Shown: positions 9,369 to 18,880, numbered from the stretch's first letter. The stretch: 64,000 nt of DNA from Aquirufa antheringensis (GCF_004307425.1 NZ_SEWZ01000004.1:248001-312000); one strand, 5' to 3'. Notes: generated by a model not told the origin, from the sequence alone. A program made the numbers and translations.

Positions 9369-9771
9369 TTCTTTTATCTAAAATCGCCGAAATCAACCAT
9401 TCCGGCGCTTTCACCACCTTCTTAGTGGCTAATTCCATAAAGACCAAAGTCGTCTTCCCTTCGTGTAATAAGGCCTCACTTTGGTTAAAAATCTTGTACT
9501 CAAATTCGATTCGAACTGAAGGCATTTTGATTAACGTACATTCTATTCGCAATAAATCATCATACAAAGCTGGAGCGTGGTACTTAGAGTAATTTTCATA
9601 CACGGGCAAACCGATTCCAGCATCCTCTAACACCTTGTAACTAACTCCAATGCTTCGTAAAGTTTCCACCCGCGCTATCTCATAAAAACGAGCATAATTA
9701 CCATAATACACATAGCCCATTTGGTCTGTATCAGCGTAGCAAACACGGTAAGAAACCTGGTGAGAGAGCAT
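9358..9771 (-). CDS. YbgC/4-hydroxybenzoyl-CoA thioesterase family hotdog thioesterase
   Basis: A 137-residue single hotdog domain with the active-site segment DTDQMGYVYYGNYARFYE (14-31), which carries the catalytic Asp and the N-terminal end of the central helix of this thioesterase family. It probably hydrolyses short acyl-CoA or acyl-ACP thioesters in the cytoplasm; substrate unknown. In proteobacteria the relative sits beside tol-pal, but here the neighbours are mltG and a YihY gene. It starts one base after the mltG stop region. Confidence 0.85.
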   Translation of the reverse strand: MLSHQVSYRVCYADTDQMGYVYYGNYARFYEIARVETLRSIGVSYKVLEDAGIGLPVYENYSKYHAPALYDDLLRIECTLIKMPSVRIEFEYKIFNQSEALLHEGKTTLVFMELATKKVVKAPEWLISAILDKRSDA

Positions 9772-9772
9772 A

Positions 9773-10807
9773 TTAATGTATTTTGTTTTGGTCTAGTGCT
9801 TTCTGATAATCAGCCGCATTCTTCCTATGTTCCTCATAAGTAACTGCAAAAGCATGGTTCTCTGAAAAATCAGCTTTGGCACAGAAATAAATATACTGAT
9901 GGTGCTCTAAATTCAAAACCTTATCTATCACATCACTCGGCACAATCGAAATCGGACCCGGTGGCAATCCGGCATTCCTGTACGTATTATATGGAGAATT
10001 AAGTGCTGTATATTTACTCGTCACTCGTTTAATCGTAAAATCTTTCCAAGCAAAAACGACAGTAGGATCAGCCTGTAGAGGCATATTAGCTTGCAAACGA
10101 TTCCAATAAACTCCCGCCACACGTGCTTGCTCTTTTGGGTTTTTAGATTCCCCGTACACTATGCTGGCTAGAATCGAGACCTGAACTGGCGTCAACCCTA
10201 GTTTCTGTGCTTCTGCCTTACGTTTTGATGTCCAAAACTTCACATAAGCTTTGTTCATTTTGTCCAAAAACTCAGGAAATGTAGTTGTCCAATTCACCTC
10301 ATAGGTATTAGGGACAAAGATGGCAGGACTAGTTTCAGAAGTAAAACCCCACTTTCCCATCAACTGAGTTGAATCAAGAAAAGCATATATAGCAGCCGAA
10401 TCATAGTCCGTTTGTTGCGCAATTCGACCGGCTATATCTTCTTTTAAGCGAAAATTATTAATCACCACTTTATAGGCATCCTGACGGCCATTTCTTAGCT
10501 TACGTAACAACTCCCAGTTACCCATTTCACTATGAATAACATAACGTCCCGGACGCACTTTCTCTGGATAATTTAACACCTTAGCTAAGAAACGGAAACT
10601 TAATTGATCTCGCACTACATCGTGCTTTTTTAACGTATCTAGTACCGATTCGTAGGTCGAATTCTTAGGAATGAATAATTCAAAAGGTTGATTTGCCTCT
10701 ACTCGGAAATTAGGTGTTTTGAATACCTGCCAAACGTAGTAGGAAAACATGGCCGAAACCAAACTAAAAACCAGAATGAAAATCTTGATACGCTTATTCG
10801 AAACCAT
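9773..10807 (-). CDS. mltG: Endolytic murein transglycosylase MltG
   Basis: MltG cuts nascent glycan strands and is thought to set their length. This 344-residue protein has one N-terminal membrane anchor (about 9-27), a LysM-like segment (about 40-105) and a C-terminal YceG catalytic domain with the conserved glutamate E220 in IVYGESKNPKEQARVAGVYWNRL-type context, followed by LQADPTVVFA and NTYRNAGLPPGPI. Size and order match the family. It sits in a tight minus-strand run after the Ldh-type dehydrogenase gene. Confidence 0.92.
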   Translation of the reverse strand: MVSNKRIKIFILVFSLVSAMFSYYVWQVFKTPNFRVEANQPFELFIPKNSTYESVLDTLKKHDVVRDQLSFRFLAKVLNYPEKVRPGRYVIHSEMGNWELLRKLRNGRQDAYKVVINNFRLKEDIAGRIAQQTDYDSAAIYAFLDSTQLMGKWGFTSETSPAIFVPNTYEVNWTTTFPEFLDKMNKAYVKFWTSKRKAEAQKLGLTPVQVSILASIVYGESKNPKEQARVAGVYWNRLQANMPLQADPTVVFAWKDFTIKRVTSKYTALNSPYNTYRNAGLPPGPISIVPSDVIDKVLNLEHHQYIYFCAKADFSENHAFAVTYEEHRKNAADYQKALDQNKIH

Positions 10808-10808
10808 A

Positions 10809-11888
10809 TTAATCTAATTTAAAATCTAACTGAAAACGAGAGGCTAGAGATTGTAAATCTTCTACGACCGGTTTTAATAACGGAATGCCTTCTACACGAC
10901 GAATAGCTTCTAATTCCCGCTCTGGATCACCTGGAATAAGCACTTGCTTTCCTTCCACGGCTTTGGCAGATCTAAAACGACGAATCCATTTATCCATATC
11001 CTTCGTAAAATCCTCCGCTGGCCTGAACGCATCGACACGCATCGCGCCTAAAAAATGACCCGTTCCATTTCCGACCGTTTCTCCCGCTTGCATAAATCCA
11101 GCAGTCGCAAACGGAGGTACCCAAGGACCAAAATTCGCCCCCGACAAAACACCAGATAAGATATCTACAATAGCACCTAAACCATATCCTTTGTGTGAAC
11201 CGTGTTCGCGATCACCACCTAGCGGCAATAATGCCCCACCATTTTTAATCGCAAAAGAATCATTGGAAGGATCCCCATTAGCATCCTGAACCCAGCCGTC
11301 TGGTGTATCTAGTCCTTTTCGTTGAAGTATTTCTAATTTACCATAAGCCACAGCTGTGGAAGCAAAATCCGCCACAAAAGCAGGCTCTTCATTTGCTGGA
11401 ATAGCCACCGCAATCGGATTCGTTCCTAATAATTTTTCTTTCGAAAAAGTAGGCGTCACTAAAGGAGCAGCGTGGGTCATCGCCCATCCGATCATTTGGG
11501 ATGGCAAAGCTTTCATGGCATGATAACCTGCTATACCGAAGTGATTAGAATTCTGGACTGCCACCCAACCAGTACCAGCCATTGCTGCTTTTTCACACGC
11601 AATTTCCATTGCCTTAGGAGCTACAATTAGGCCTAAACCCCGATCACCATCTAATGTAGCTGTAGAGGGTGTTTCGTGTAAAACTTTTACCTGAGGTTTT
11701 GTGTTTAATCTTCCGTTATCGTAAAGGCGAACATAACCCGCCAAACGCGCGACTCCGTGCGAATCAATTCCACGAGCGTCTGCAGAAACTAAAACATCCG
11801 AGGCTAAAGCCGCCTCTTCATCACTACAGCCAATGGCTGTAAAAACAGAGGCAACGTATTTTTTTAATAAATGATAGTCTGCTTGCAT
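10809..11888 (-). CDS. Ldh-family (malate/L-lactate/ureidoglycolate type) NAD(P)-dependent dehydrogenase
   Basis: This type-2 malate/L-lactate dehydrogenase family reduces or oxidises 2-hydroxy acids with NAD(P). From ATG 11888 (MQADYHLLKKYVASVF) the protein has 359 residues, normal for the family. Typical segments are SADARGIDSHGVARL near the N-terminus, NSNHFGIAGYHAM (substrate/catalytic His), AMTHAAPLVTPT and GGDREHGSHKGYGLG. A start at 11948 is possible but adds 20 residues not found in relatives. The substrate cannot be predicted. It heads the run ldh-mltG-thioesterase-yihY. Confidence 0.85.
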   Translation of the reverse strand: MQADYHLLKKYVASVFTAIGCSDEEAALASDVLVSADARGIDSHGVARLAGYVRLYDNGRLNTKPQVKVLHETPSTATLDGDRGLGLIVAPKAMEIACEKAAMAGTGWVAVQNSNHFGIAGYHAMKALPSQMIGWAMTHAAPLVTPTFSKEKLLGTNPIAVAIPANEEPAFVADFASTAVAYGKLEILQRKGLDTPDGWVQDANGDPSNDSFAIKNGGALLPLGGDREHGSHKGYGLGAIVDILSGVLSGANFGPWVPPFATAGFMQAGETVGNGTGHFLGAMRVDAFRPAEDFTKDMDKWIRRFRSAKAVEGKQVLIPGDPERELEAIRRVEGIPLLKPVVEDLQSLASRFQLDFKLD

Positions 11889-11978
11889 AGTATAAACTAA
11901 ACCACAAAGATAATTAGAACTATTGGTAATAATATTGCCAAAATGCACCTAAATTTGAACCATTAATCATCAACCCAT

Positions 11979-13538
11979 ATGAACTTATTATCATCCGCCT
12001 GGTTTTGGATCACACTCATTGCTATCCTTGTCATCATTCGTGACATTTTTATCCAAAAAAGCCATACCATCACACATAATTTCCCTATTGTAGGTCATTT
12101 CAGATACTGGCTTGAGCGCATTGGACCTGAATTAAGGCAATACATTGTTGCCAATAACCGTGAAGAATTACCATTCAATCGCCAAGAGCGCTCCTGGATC
12201 TATGCTTCTTCGAAGAATGAAAATAATTTACAAGGTTTTGGAACGGATCAAGATTTCAGTTCACCTGGCTACATTTTCATTAAGAATGCGATGATGGGAT
12301 TTAATCCTTCAAAGAATCATTTATATCATCAAAATCCAGGAGTACTGCCAGCGGCTAAAGTAATTGGTTTATATCACAAGAGAGCGAAGCCATTCCGCCC
12401 CTATTCGATCATTAATATCTCCGGGATGTCTTACGGTTCACTTTCTGCAAAAGCAGTAGAATCACTAAACAAAGGAGCACTTTTAGCTGGATGCTATCAC
12501 AACACGGGCGAAGGCTCCTTGTCTCCCTACCACCAAAACGGTGCTGATGTGATGTTAAACATTGGAACCGCGTATTTTGGCGTTAGAGAATTAGATGGAC
12601 ACTTTTCGATGGAAAAATTAAAGCAAAAGGTTAAGGAAAATCCATGCATCAAAGCCATCGAATTAAAGCTTTCGCAAGGAGCTAAACCAGGAAAAGGAGG
12701 AATGCTTCCTAAATCTAAAATCAATAAAGAAATTGCGGAAATACGCCATATTCCGATGGATAAAGATGCTATGTCACCCGCTTTTCACTCTGAATTCTCC
12801 TCGGTCCCAGAGATGGTCGATTTCATTGAGTCGATGGCTGCTGAAACGGGATTACCTGTAGGAGTAAAATCTGCTATTGGTAAATTAGAACAATGGGAAG
12901 AATTAGCTGCCTATATGGAAAAACACGGCAAAGGACCTGATTTTATCACTATCGACGGTGGCGAGGGTGGAACGGGTGCTGCTCCACACGCGTTTGCTGA
13001 CCACGTTTCGATGCCTTTTACTTTTGCTTTTGCGAAAGTTTACCAGATATTCCAACGTCATAATTTAACCGATAAGATCTTCTTCATTGCTTCAGGAAAA
13101 CTGGGATTCCCGGAAAAAGCCTTAATGGCCTTTGCGATGGGAGCAGATAGCATTCACATTGCTCGCGAAGCCATGATGTCGATTGGCTGTATTCAAGCCC
13201 AAAAATGCCACACAAACCACTGCCCTACCGGTATCGCCACTTCGAATAAATGGTTACAGGCCGGTATTGATGTGACTCTAAAAAGTGAGCGCTATTACCG
13301 TTACCATTATACCTTAGTGAAAGAAATCGCGGAAATTACGCACGCCTGTGGATATGAGCACCCTGCTCAAATGACGATGGATGATATCGAATGGTCGATG
13401 GGTGACAATAACCGAACCATGGCACTATCTAAGGCTTTGGGCTATACAAAAACGGAAACAGCCTACGTTGGATTAGAAGAATTAGTCAAATGTCCGCATT
13501 TAGGTGGTCTAAATGCAAGAAAACGGCTATCTTTGTAA
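11979..13538 (+). CDS. FMN-binding glutamate synthase-like protein (GltS domain)
   Basis: A stand-alone glutamate synthase central/FMN domain of 519 residues with an N-terminal membrane span (about 7-24). Visible family segments are YSIINISGMSYGSLSAKAVE, NTGEGSLSPYH, the FMN-phosphate region DFITIDGGEGGTGAAP and the Cys-rich CIQAQKCHTNHCPTGIAT that binds the 3Fe-4S cluster in glutamate synthase. It lacks the N-terminal glutaminase and C-terminal GXGXG domains, so it is not a full GltB. Relatives are annotated as FMN-binding glutamate synthase family proteins with unproven reactions. The ABC-F gene starts one base after its stop codon. Confidence 0.85.
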   Translation: MNLLSSAWFWITLIAILVIIRDIFIQKSHTITHNFPIVGHFRYWLERIGPELRQYIVANNREELPFNRQERSWIYASSKNENNLQGFGTDQDFSSPGYIFIKNAMMGFNPSKNHLYHQNPGVLPAAKVIGLYHKRAKPFRPYSIINISGMSYGSLSAKAVESLNKGALLAGCYHNTGEGSLSPYHQNGADVMLNIGTAYFGVRELDGHFSMEKLKQKVKENPCIKAIELKLSQGAKPGKGGMLPKSKINKEIAEIRHIPMDKDAMSPAFHSEFSSVPEMVDFIESMAAETGLPVGVKSAIGKLEQWEELAAYMEKHGKGPDFITIDGGEGGTGAAPHAFADHVSMPFTFAFAKVYQIFQRHNLTDKIFFIASGKLGFPEKALMAFAMGADSIHIAREAMMSIGCIQAQKCHTNHCPTGIATSNKWLQAGIDVTLKSERYYRYHYTLVKEIAEITHACGYEHPAQMTMDDIEWSMGDNNRTMALSKALGYTKTETAYVGLEELVKCPHLGGLNARKRLSL

Positions 13539-13539
13539 T

Positions 13540-15405
13540 ATGTTATCAATATCGAATTTAAACTTCTATTTCGGAAGTCGCGCCTTGTACGAAGGAGCTA
13601 GTTTACACATCAAGCCTAAGACTAAAATCGGTTTAATCGGTGCGAACGGTACCGGCAAATCTACTTTATTACGCCTTATTTCTGGTGAATATACACCAGA
13701 TGGTGGCACGATTTCTAAGTCTGGAGATTGTACCATTGGTTTCTTAAACCAAGATCTTTTGTCCTATCAAACGGATGACAGTATTTTGAATGTGGCGATG
13801 CAGGCTTTTGAAAAGCAGTTAGAGCTTCAAAAAGATATTGATAAAGTACTTCATAAGATGGAAACAAATTATGAAGATAAAGACATTGATGTATTAGCAA
13901 AACTGCAGGAAGATTTCGAGCGTTTGGACGGTTATACGATCCAATCTCGAACTGAGGAAATATTAGAAGGTTTAGGATTTAGCACGAGCGATTTAGATCG
14001 CCCCCTGAAATTATTTTCTGGAGGGTGGCGTATGCGGGTCATGTTAGCCAAGTTATTATTACAAAAGCCTGCCTTACTCCTGCTTGATGAGCCTACTAAC
14101 CACTTGGACTTACCGTCCATTGAATGGGTTGAAAAATACATACACGATTATGAAGGTTCCATTGTGGTCGTATCTCACGATCGCTATTTCTTAGATCGCA
14201 CCATTGATAATATTGCCGAAGTTTCTGGCGCTAAAATCACCTTATATCCGGGTAATTATTCTTTCTATATGGAAGAAAAAGCACTCCGGAATGAGATTCA
14301 AAAAGGGGCATTTGAGAACCAACAATCTCAGATTCGCCAGACAGAACGATTCATCGAGCGTTTTAAGGCCAAAGCTTCTAAAGCTAGACAAGTACAATCG
14401 CGCGTAAAAGCATTGGATAAAATCGATATCATTGATGATGTGATAGATGAAAAAGCGAAGGTGAATTTCAAATTTAACTTTGGAACTGAACCGGGTCGTT
14501 TCATCTTATTCTTAGAACACATTTCAAAGGCATTTGGAGAAAAGGTTATTTTAAAGAATACTTCTGCAACCATTAATAGAGGTGATAAAATTGCCTTGAT
14601 CGGTGCAAACGGAAAAGGTAAGTCGACTTTATTGCGTATCATTTCAGGCACTGAACAAATCGAAGGTGAAAGAAGAACTGGTCACAACGTGATCGAATCC
14701 TTCTTCGCACAGCACCAATTAGAGAGTTTAACGGTAGAAAACACCTTAATAGATGAATTAAAAGGCACAGGGACGACAAAAACCGATATGGAATTACGAT
14801 CGGTATTAGGTTGTTTCTTGTTTTCTGGAGAAGAAGTATTCAAAAAGATCAAGGTACTTTCAGGGGGAGAGAAATCCCGTGTGGCTTTGGCCAAAGTATT
14901 AATCTCAGAAGCGAACTTCCTTTTACTCGATGAGCCTACCAATCACTTGGATATGCAATCGGTGAATATCTTGATTCAAGCCTTACAACAATACGAAGGA
15001 ACCTATGTAGTCGTTTCCCACGACCGCTATTTCGTAAGTAATATCGCTAACAAGATTTGGTACATTGAGGATCACGAAATAAAAGAATATCCGGGCTCAT
15101 TCGATGAATATGAAACATGGATGGCTACTCGCGAAACATCAAAACCTGTTTCCATAAAGGCAGCTCTTAAAGCAAAGCCCGAGTTAGCTCCAGTAGAAGC
15201 TAAAACGCCTAATCAAGCTAAGCAAATAGAAAAGCTAGAGGCTGAAATTATGGAAATTGAAAATCGAATTTCAGCCATCGAAGCTCAAATGGTGGATTTA
15301 GCTAACCAAGCGGATTATGCAGGTTTGAAACAACTCGAAGTATCATTAGCAACAGAAAAATCTAATTTATCCGCTACTACAACGGCTTGGGAAGCATTAA
15401 TCTAA
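13540..15405 (+). CDS. ABC-F family ATP-binding protein (Uup/EttA-like)
   Basis: ABC-F proteins act on the ribosome or in translation quality control and have no membrane domain. Starting at ATG 13540 (MLSISNLNFYFGSRALYEGA) the protein has 621 residues: ABC domain 1 with Walker A GANGTGKST and signature FSGGWRMRVMLAK, the interdomain linker rich in charged helix (about 235-300), ABC domain 2 with Walker A GANGKGKST and signature LSGGEKSRVALAK, and a C-terminal coiled coil (about 555-621). A longer start at 13513 would lie inside the upstream gene and adds an unrelated stretch. Subfamily within ABC-F is not settled. Confidence 0.92.
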   Translation: MLSISNLNFYFGSRALYEGASLHIKPKTKIGLIGANGTGKSTLLRLISGEYTPDGGTISKSGDCTIGFLNQDLLSYQTDDSILNVAMQAFEKQLELQKDIDKVLHKMETNYEDKDIDVLAKLQEDFERLDGYTIQSRTEEILEGLGFSTSDLDRPLKLFSGGWRMRVMLAKLLLQKPALLLLDEPTNHLDLPSIEWVEKYIHDYEGSIVVVSHDRYFLDRTIDNIAEVSGAKITLYPGNYSFYMEEKALRNEIQKGAFENQQSQIRQTERFIERFKAKASKARQVQSRVKALDKIDIIDDVIDEKAKVNFKFNFGTEPGRFILFLEHISKAFGEKVILKNTSATINRGDKIALIGANGKGKSTLLRIISGTEQIEGERRTGHNVIESFFAQHQLESLTVENTLIDELKGTGTTKTDMELRSVLGCFLFSGEEVFKKIKVLSGGEKSRVALAKVLISEANFLLLDEPTNHLDMQSVNILIQALQQYEGTYVVVSHDRYFVSNIANKIWYIEDHEIKEYPGSFDEYETWMATRETSKPVSIKAALKAKPELAPVEAKTPNQAKQIEKLEAEIMEIENRISAIEAQMVDLANQADYAGLKQLEVSLATEKSNLSATTTAWEALI

Positions 15406-15409
15406 TAAA

Positions 15410-16636
15410 ATGAAGACCTATATCTCGCTTTTGCTTTTTCTAGGTCTTCCTTTTTCTATTTTCTCCCAAATTGATACTAGAACACATCATTCAAATATTC
15501 AAACGGCCTTTATTCAAACAGCCGACAGATTCCTTCATCCGAATGTTGTACTGAATTTAGGTTCTTCACCCAATGCAACATTACAATTCGATGATTTAGC
15601 ACTTTCCTATTCATCCTATTATTTCCGAGTAATCCATTGCCAAGCAGATTGGAAACCTTCCACTCTTTCAGACATTGAATATTTGGATGATTTCAACGAT
15701 TTTCCGATACGGAATCCTGAATCTTCGGTAGGCACCAAGGTCCCCTATTTACACTATGCCGTTCCTATTCCAAGCCTAAAAGTCAGTGGGAATTACATAG
15801 CGATGGTGTATAATAAACGGAATAAACGCGATACGGTTCTATGTGTTCGATTCTCCGTGGCAGAACAAATCGTGAAAGTGCAGACGTCTTTTTCGTATGC
15901 CAAAACCAATACCTTACGTACCAGCCATCAAACCATCGATTTCAAACTTCACATTCCTCCTAGCTTAAATTTCGCAGGTGATGAACAGCTAAGTATCCAG
16001 GTTCGCCAAAACCACCAATCAGAGAACTTGCTAAAAAGATTACCTGAAGGCCAATTTAATCTTCAAGAAAACAGCTTAACATTCCCCTTCTTTGGCCAAG
16101 AAAATGCATTTCCTGGATCCAATGAATTTAGACTCATCGACCTACGAAGCTCCCAGCAAAAACTTTCCTTTGTGGATCATATCGTAACAGGTGAAACAAT
16201 AAACTCCGTCAGCACCCAAATAGAACAAGCCCAAGGACTATATCCATACGTACAAAGAAATGACATAAATGGCGCTTATGTAGTCGAATCATATGAAAAC
16301 CAAGAGAATCCATTGCAAGCGGACTATGTAGAATGTACTTTTCGATTAAAGCCTACAGATTCGCTCAACGATGTCTTTGTGGCGGGAGGATTCAATAATT
16401 TCACGTTTAATGCTCCATTGCGTTTAAACCCCGCAACCGGTTTCTTAGAAAATACCCAAATGCTAAAACAAGGCATTTATAACTACCAGTTTAAAAGCAA
16501 AAATCCCCCTAATGTGACATTAGAGGGAAATCATGCTCAAACCGAAAACCTATATGAGGTACTCGTTTATTATCAAAAACCAGGAACAAGATATGATTCA
16601 CTGGTGGGGTATACGACAGTGGTCACTAGTCGATAG
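15410..16636 (+). CDS. Type IX secretion system plug protein (DUF5103)
   Basis: The plug protein is described as sealing the SprA translocon pore of the T9SS in the outer membrane when no cargo is passing. This 408-residue protein has a signal peptide (about 1-20, ending FSIFSQ), then beta-rich domains of the DUF5103 family with RVIHCQADWKPS, EYLDDFNDFPIRN and the C-terminal FVAGGFNNFTF segment. Its stop codon (16634-16636) lies in the second unit of the 7-bp repeat array, so the last two to three residues are repeat-encoded. Four bases separate it from the ABC-F stop. The translocon gene sprA lies about 30 kb away in this window. Confidence 0.82.
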   Translation: MKTYISLLLFLGLPFSIFSQIDTRTHHSNIQTAFIQTADRFLHPNVVLNLGSSPNATLQFDDLALSYSSYYFRVIHCQADWKPSTLSDIEYLDDFNDFPIRNPESSVGTKVPYLHYAVPIPSLKVSGNYIAMVYNKRNKRDTVLCVRFSVAEQIVKVQTSFSYAKTNTLRTSHQTIDFKLHIPPSLNFAGDEQLSIQVRQNHQSENLLKRLPEGQFNLQENSLTFPFFGQENAFPGSNEFRLIDLRSSQQKLSFVDHIVTGETINSVSTQIEQAQGLYPYVQRNDINGAYVVESYENQENPLQADYVECTFRLKPTDSLNDVFVAGGFNNFTFNAPLRLNPATGFLENTQMLKQGIYNYQFKSKNPPNVTLEGNHAQTENLYEVLVYYQKPGTRYDSLVGYTTVVTSR

Positions 16637-16695
16637 TCGATAGTCGCTAGTCGCTAGTCACTAGTCGATAGTCGCTAGTCACTAGTCGATAGTCC
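16627..16695 (+). repeat. AGTC heptad array 1 (nine 7-bp units plus a partial unit)
   Basis: Units run TAGTCGA, TAGTCGA, TAGTCGC, TAGTCGC, TAGTCAC, TAGTCGA, TAGTCGC, TAGTCAC, TAGTCGA and then TAGTCC. The array supplies the plug-protein stop codon and ends at the base before the ychF stop codon, so it fills the whole gap between these two convergent genes. AGTC is invariant; the other three positions vary in a restricted way. Confidence 0.95.
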
Positions 16696-17799
16696 TTAGA
16701 CGTTAAAACGGAAGTGCATAATGTCACCATCTTGCACTACATACTCCTTGCCTTCCACACTTAATTTACCGGCGTCTTTACATCCTGCTTCGGTTTTGTA
16801 AGCGACATAATCAGCTAATTTAATTACCTCAGCACGAATAAAACCTCGTTCAAAGTCTGTGTGAATTACACCAGCTGCAGCGGGTGCTTTCCACCCCTTT
16901 TGTATCGTCCAAGCGCGCACTTCTTGAACACCCGCTGTGAAGTAGGTAATCAAATTCAATAAATGATACGAACTACGGATTAACTTATCTAAGCCAGATT
17001 CTGTCAAACCATATTCTTCCAAAAACATCGCACGATCGTCCAAATCCTCCATTTCTGCAATCTGAGCTTCTAAAGCAGCACAAACGACTACAACCTCTGC
17101 ATTTTCAGGCGCTACATTCGCTTTCAGCTCGTCCACATACTGATTGCCACCTGCGGCAATGGAAGCTTCATCCACATTCGCCACATAAATCACAGGCTTA
17201 TCAGTCAATAAATATAAATCACCTATTGCCGCTTGTCGAAGTTCATCATCCATTACAACCGTACGCGCTGATTTACCTTCCTCTAAAGTTGACTTAAACT
17301 GTTGCAAGGCAGCTAGTTCTGCTTTTGCTTTGGCATCCCCTGCTTTCGCAGCACGTTCTGTTTTAGAAATCTTCTTATCTACAGAGTCTAAATCCTTTAT
17401 CTGTAATTCTAAATCAATAATTTCTTTATCACTTACTGGGTTCACACGTCCTTCCACGTGAACAATATTTTCATCTTCAAAACAACGAACTACGTGAATA
17501 ATAGCATCTACCTCTCGGATATAAGCTAAGAATTTATTCCCTAAACCTGCTCCAGTCGAAGCACCTTTTACTAAACCAGCAATGTCTGTAAACTCAATAA
17601 CAGTAGGTAAAATGCGATTCGGATTCACTAATTCAGCTAACACGTTCAACCGATTATCTGGTACAGTGACGATACCCACATTAGGCTCGATAGTACAAAA
17701 CGGGTAATTCGCCGCTTCTGCTTTATTAGAAGAAATAGCACTAAACAAAGTTGATTTACCCACATTAGGCAATCCGACAATTCCACAAGTTAATCCCAT
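16696..17799 (-). CDS. ychF: Redox-regulated ATPase YchF
   Basis: YchF (OLA1 family) is a P-loop protein of the Obg group that prefers ATP and binds ribosomes; it acts in stress and oxidative responses. This 367-residue protein matches the usual size of about 363. Motifs: Walker A GLPNVGKST (about 8-16), the switch region EFTDIAGLVKGASTGAGLGN, and a C-terminal TGS domain (TAGVQEVRAWTIQKGWKAPA...). The stop codon directly touches heptad array 1. A terminator lies between it and the upstream PUR-type gene, so it probably has its own promoter. Confidence 0.95.
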   Translation of the reverse strand: MGLTCGIVGLPNVGKSTLFSAISSNKAEAANYPFCTIEPNVGIVTVPDNRLNVLAELVNPNRILPTVIEFTDIAGLVKGASTGAGLGNKFLAYIREVDAIIHVVRCFEDENIVHVEGRVNPVSDKEIIDLELQIKDLDSVDKKISKTERAAKAGDAKAKAELAALQQFKSTLEEGKSARTVVMDDELRQAAIGDLYLLTDKPVIYVANVDEASIAAGGNQYVDELKANVAPENAEVVVVCAALEAQIAEMEDLDDRAMFLEEYGLTESGLDKLIRSSYHLLNLITYFTAGVQEVRAWTIQKGWKAPAAAGVIHTDFERGFIRAEVIKLADYVAYKTEAGCKDAGKLSVEGKEYVVQDGDIMHFRFNV

Positions 17800-17841
17800 A
17801 GTAATTTTAGAAATGAAAGCACAAAAGTACGGTTAAAAATC

Positions 17842-17872
17842 AAAAAGCCCCTGATTTCTCAGAGGCTTTTTT
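17842..17872 (-). terminator. Intrinsic terminator after the PUR-type gene
   Basis: A stem of about 12 bp (17842-17854 with 17859-17871; GCC-CTGA paired with TCAG-GGC) with a four-base loop, flanked by A-run and T-run on either side. It ends the PUR-type gene on the minus strand; it could also work on the plus strand but no plus gene precedes it. Confidence 0.8.
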
Positions 17873-17889
17873 GAATATTTTAAAGATAA

Positions 17890-18207
17890 TTACTCCCATT
17901 TCAATTCACTGTTCCCAAACTCGTCCTCATCACGATTAAACGAGGAGAAATCAACGTCTGGCATCAATTCAGTCTTAACGTGATTAACGGCCTCATTCAA
18001 ACCTTCGATAAATTTATCAAAATCTTCTTTGTACAAAAACATTTTATGTTTCTCGTATACGAAGCCATCTTCTTTCTGGTGACGACGACTTTCTGTGATC
18101 GTAATGTAATAATCTTGAGAACGGGTTGACTTCACATCAAAAAAATAGGTTCTCTTTCCTGCCCGAATACGTTTAGAAAATAATTCTTCTCTATCTCTTT
18201 CTTCCAC
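17890..18207 (-). CDS. PUR family DNA/RNA-binding protein (DUF3276)
   Basis: Bacteroidota carry small single-domain relatives of eukaryotic PUR-alpha that bind single-stranded nucleic acid. From a GTG start at 18207 the protein has 106 residues and begins (M)EERDREELFSKRIRAGKRTY, which matches the usual beginning of Cytophagales members. The family core RTYFFDVKSTRSQDYYITIT is followed by the FLYKEDFDKFIEGLNEA helix. An in-frame ATG at 18258 would add 17 residues that do not look conserved. No Shine-Dalgarno was seen for either start. Role in this organism is unknown. Confidence 0.82.
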   Translation of the reverse strand: MEERDREELFSKRIRAGKRTYFFDVKSTRSQDYYITITESRRHQKEDGFVYEKHKMFLYKEDFDKFIEGLNEAVNHVKTELMPDVDFSSFNRDEDEFGNSELKWE

Positions 18208-18361
18208 TGGTATTAAAATTATAGTTTCACAATGTGTAAATCTACTATTTATTCTCATTCACTCAAAAAAAATATCCAGAATTAAGCAGAGACCTAAAAA
18301 CTTGTCATTTTTAATTCCCAACTAAATCCTCCATCTTTACAATCATCATCCATCCTATTTA

Positions 18362-18880
18362 ATGATAAAAATACCTTCAATAGTACTATTTTTAGCACTA
18401 TTTTTATCCTTTTCTTCTATAGCACAAGAATTAGGATACGAAAAAGTAGGTATCGCTTCTTTTTACGCTAATTCATTCTATGGCAAAAAAACGGCCAGCG
18501 GAGAAAAATTAAAGAAGACCTTATTAACGGCTGCCCACAAGCGTTTTCCCTTTAATACATTAGTTGAAGTAACAAACCTAGCCAATCGCAAAAGTGTCAT
18601 TGTTCGGATTAATGATCGTGGTCCTTACAAAAAAGGAAGAGTCATTGATTTATCAGAAGCGGCAGCAAAGAGACTAAACCTCAAGAAAATAGGTCTCGTA
18701 AGAGTGAAAATAAAAATAGTAGGATTTGAAAATGAATTGATGCTCATCCCTTATCAAAAACTTTCATTAGAGAGTAACCCCAAATTTAGTCGCAATTTCT
18801 ACCAAAAATCACGTCTAAAATACAAGACGCAGTACAAAATGAAGAAGAACGTCCAAAACAAAAAATATATCAAACGTTAG
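18362..18880 (+). CDS. rlpA: RlpA-like septal ring lytic transglycosylase family protein (double-psi beta-barrel)
   Basis: RlpA proteins are secreted or lipid-anchored enzymes that cleave denuded peptidoglycan glycan strands. The 172-residue protein has a signal peptide (about 1-21, cleavage near SIAQ-E), then the double-psi beta-barrel with GIASFYANSFYGKKTASGE, NDRGPY (84-89) and RVIDLS (Asp96). There is no SPOR domain, and the C-terminus is a short basic tail. Its TAG stop interlocks with the TAA stop of the convergent thioredoxin-like gene by a 4-bp overlap. Catalytic activity is not proven in Bacteroidota members. Confidence 0.82.
   Translation: MIKIPSIVLFLALFLSFSSIAQELGYEKVGIASFYANSFYGKKTASGEKLKKTLLTAAHKRFPFNTLVEVTNLANRKSVIVRINDRGPYKKGRVIDLSEAAAKRLNLKKIGLVRVKIKIVGFENELMLIPYQKLSLESNPKFSRNFYQKSRLKYKTQYKMKKNVQNKKYIKR

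Noticed and set aside
11889-11948. Extended N-terminus of the Ldh-family gene
   Set aside because: The 20 extra residues resemble no family member and lie in the divergent promoter gap.
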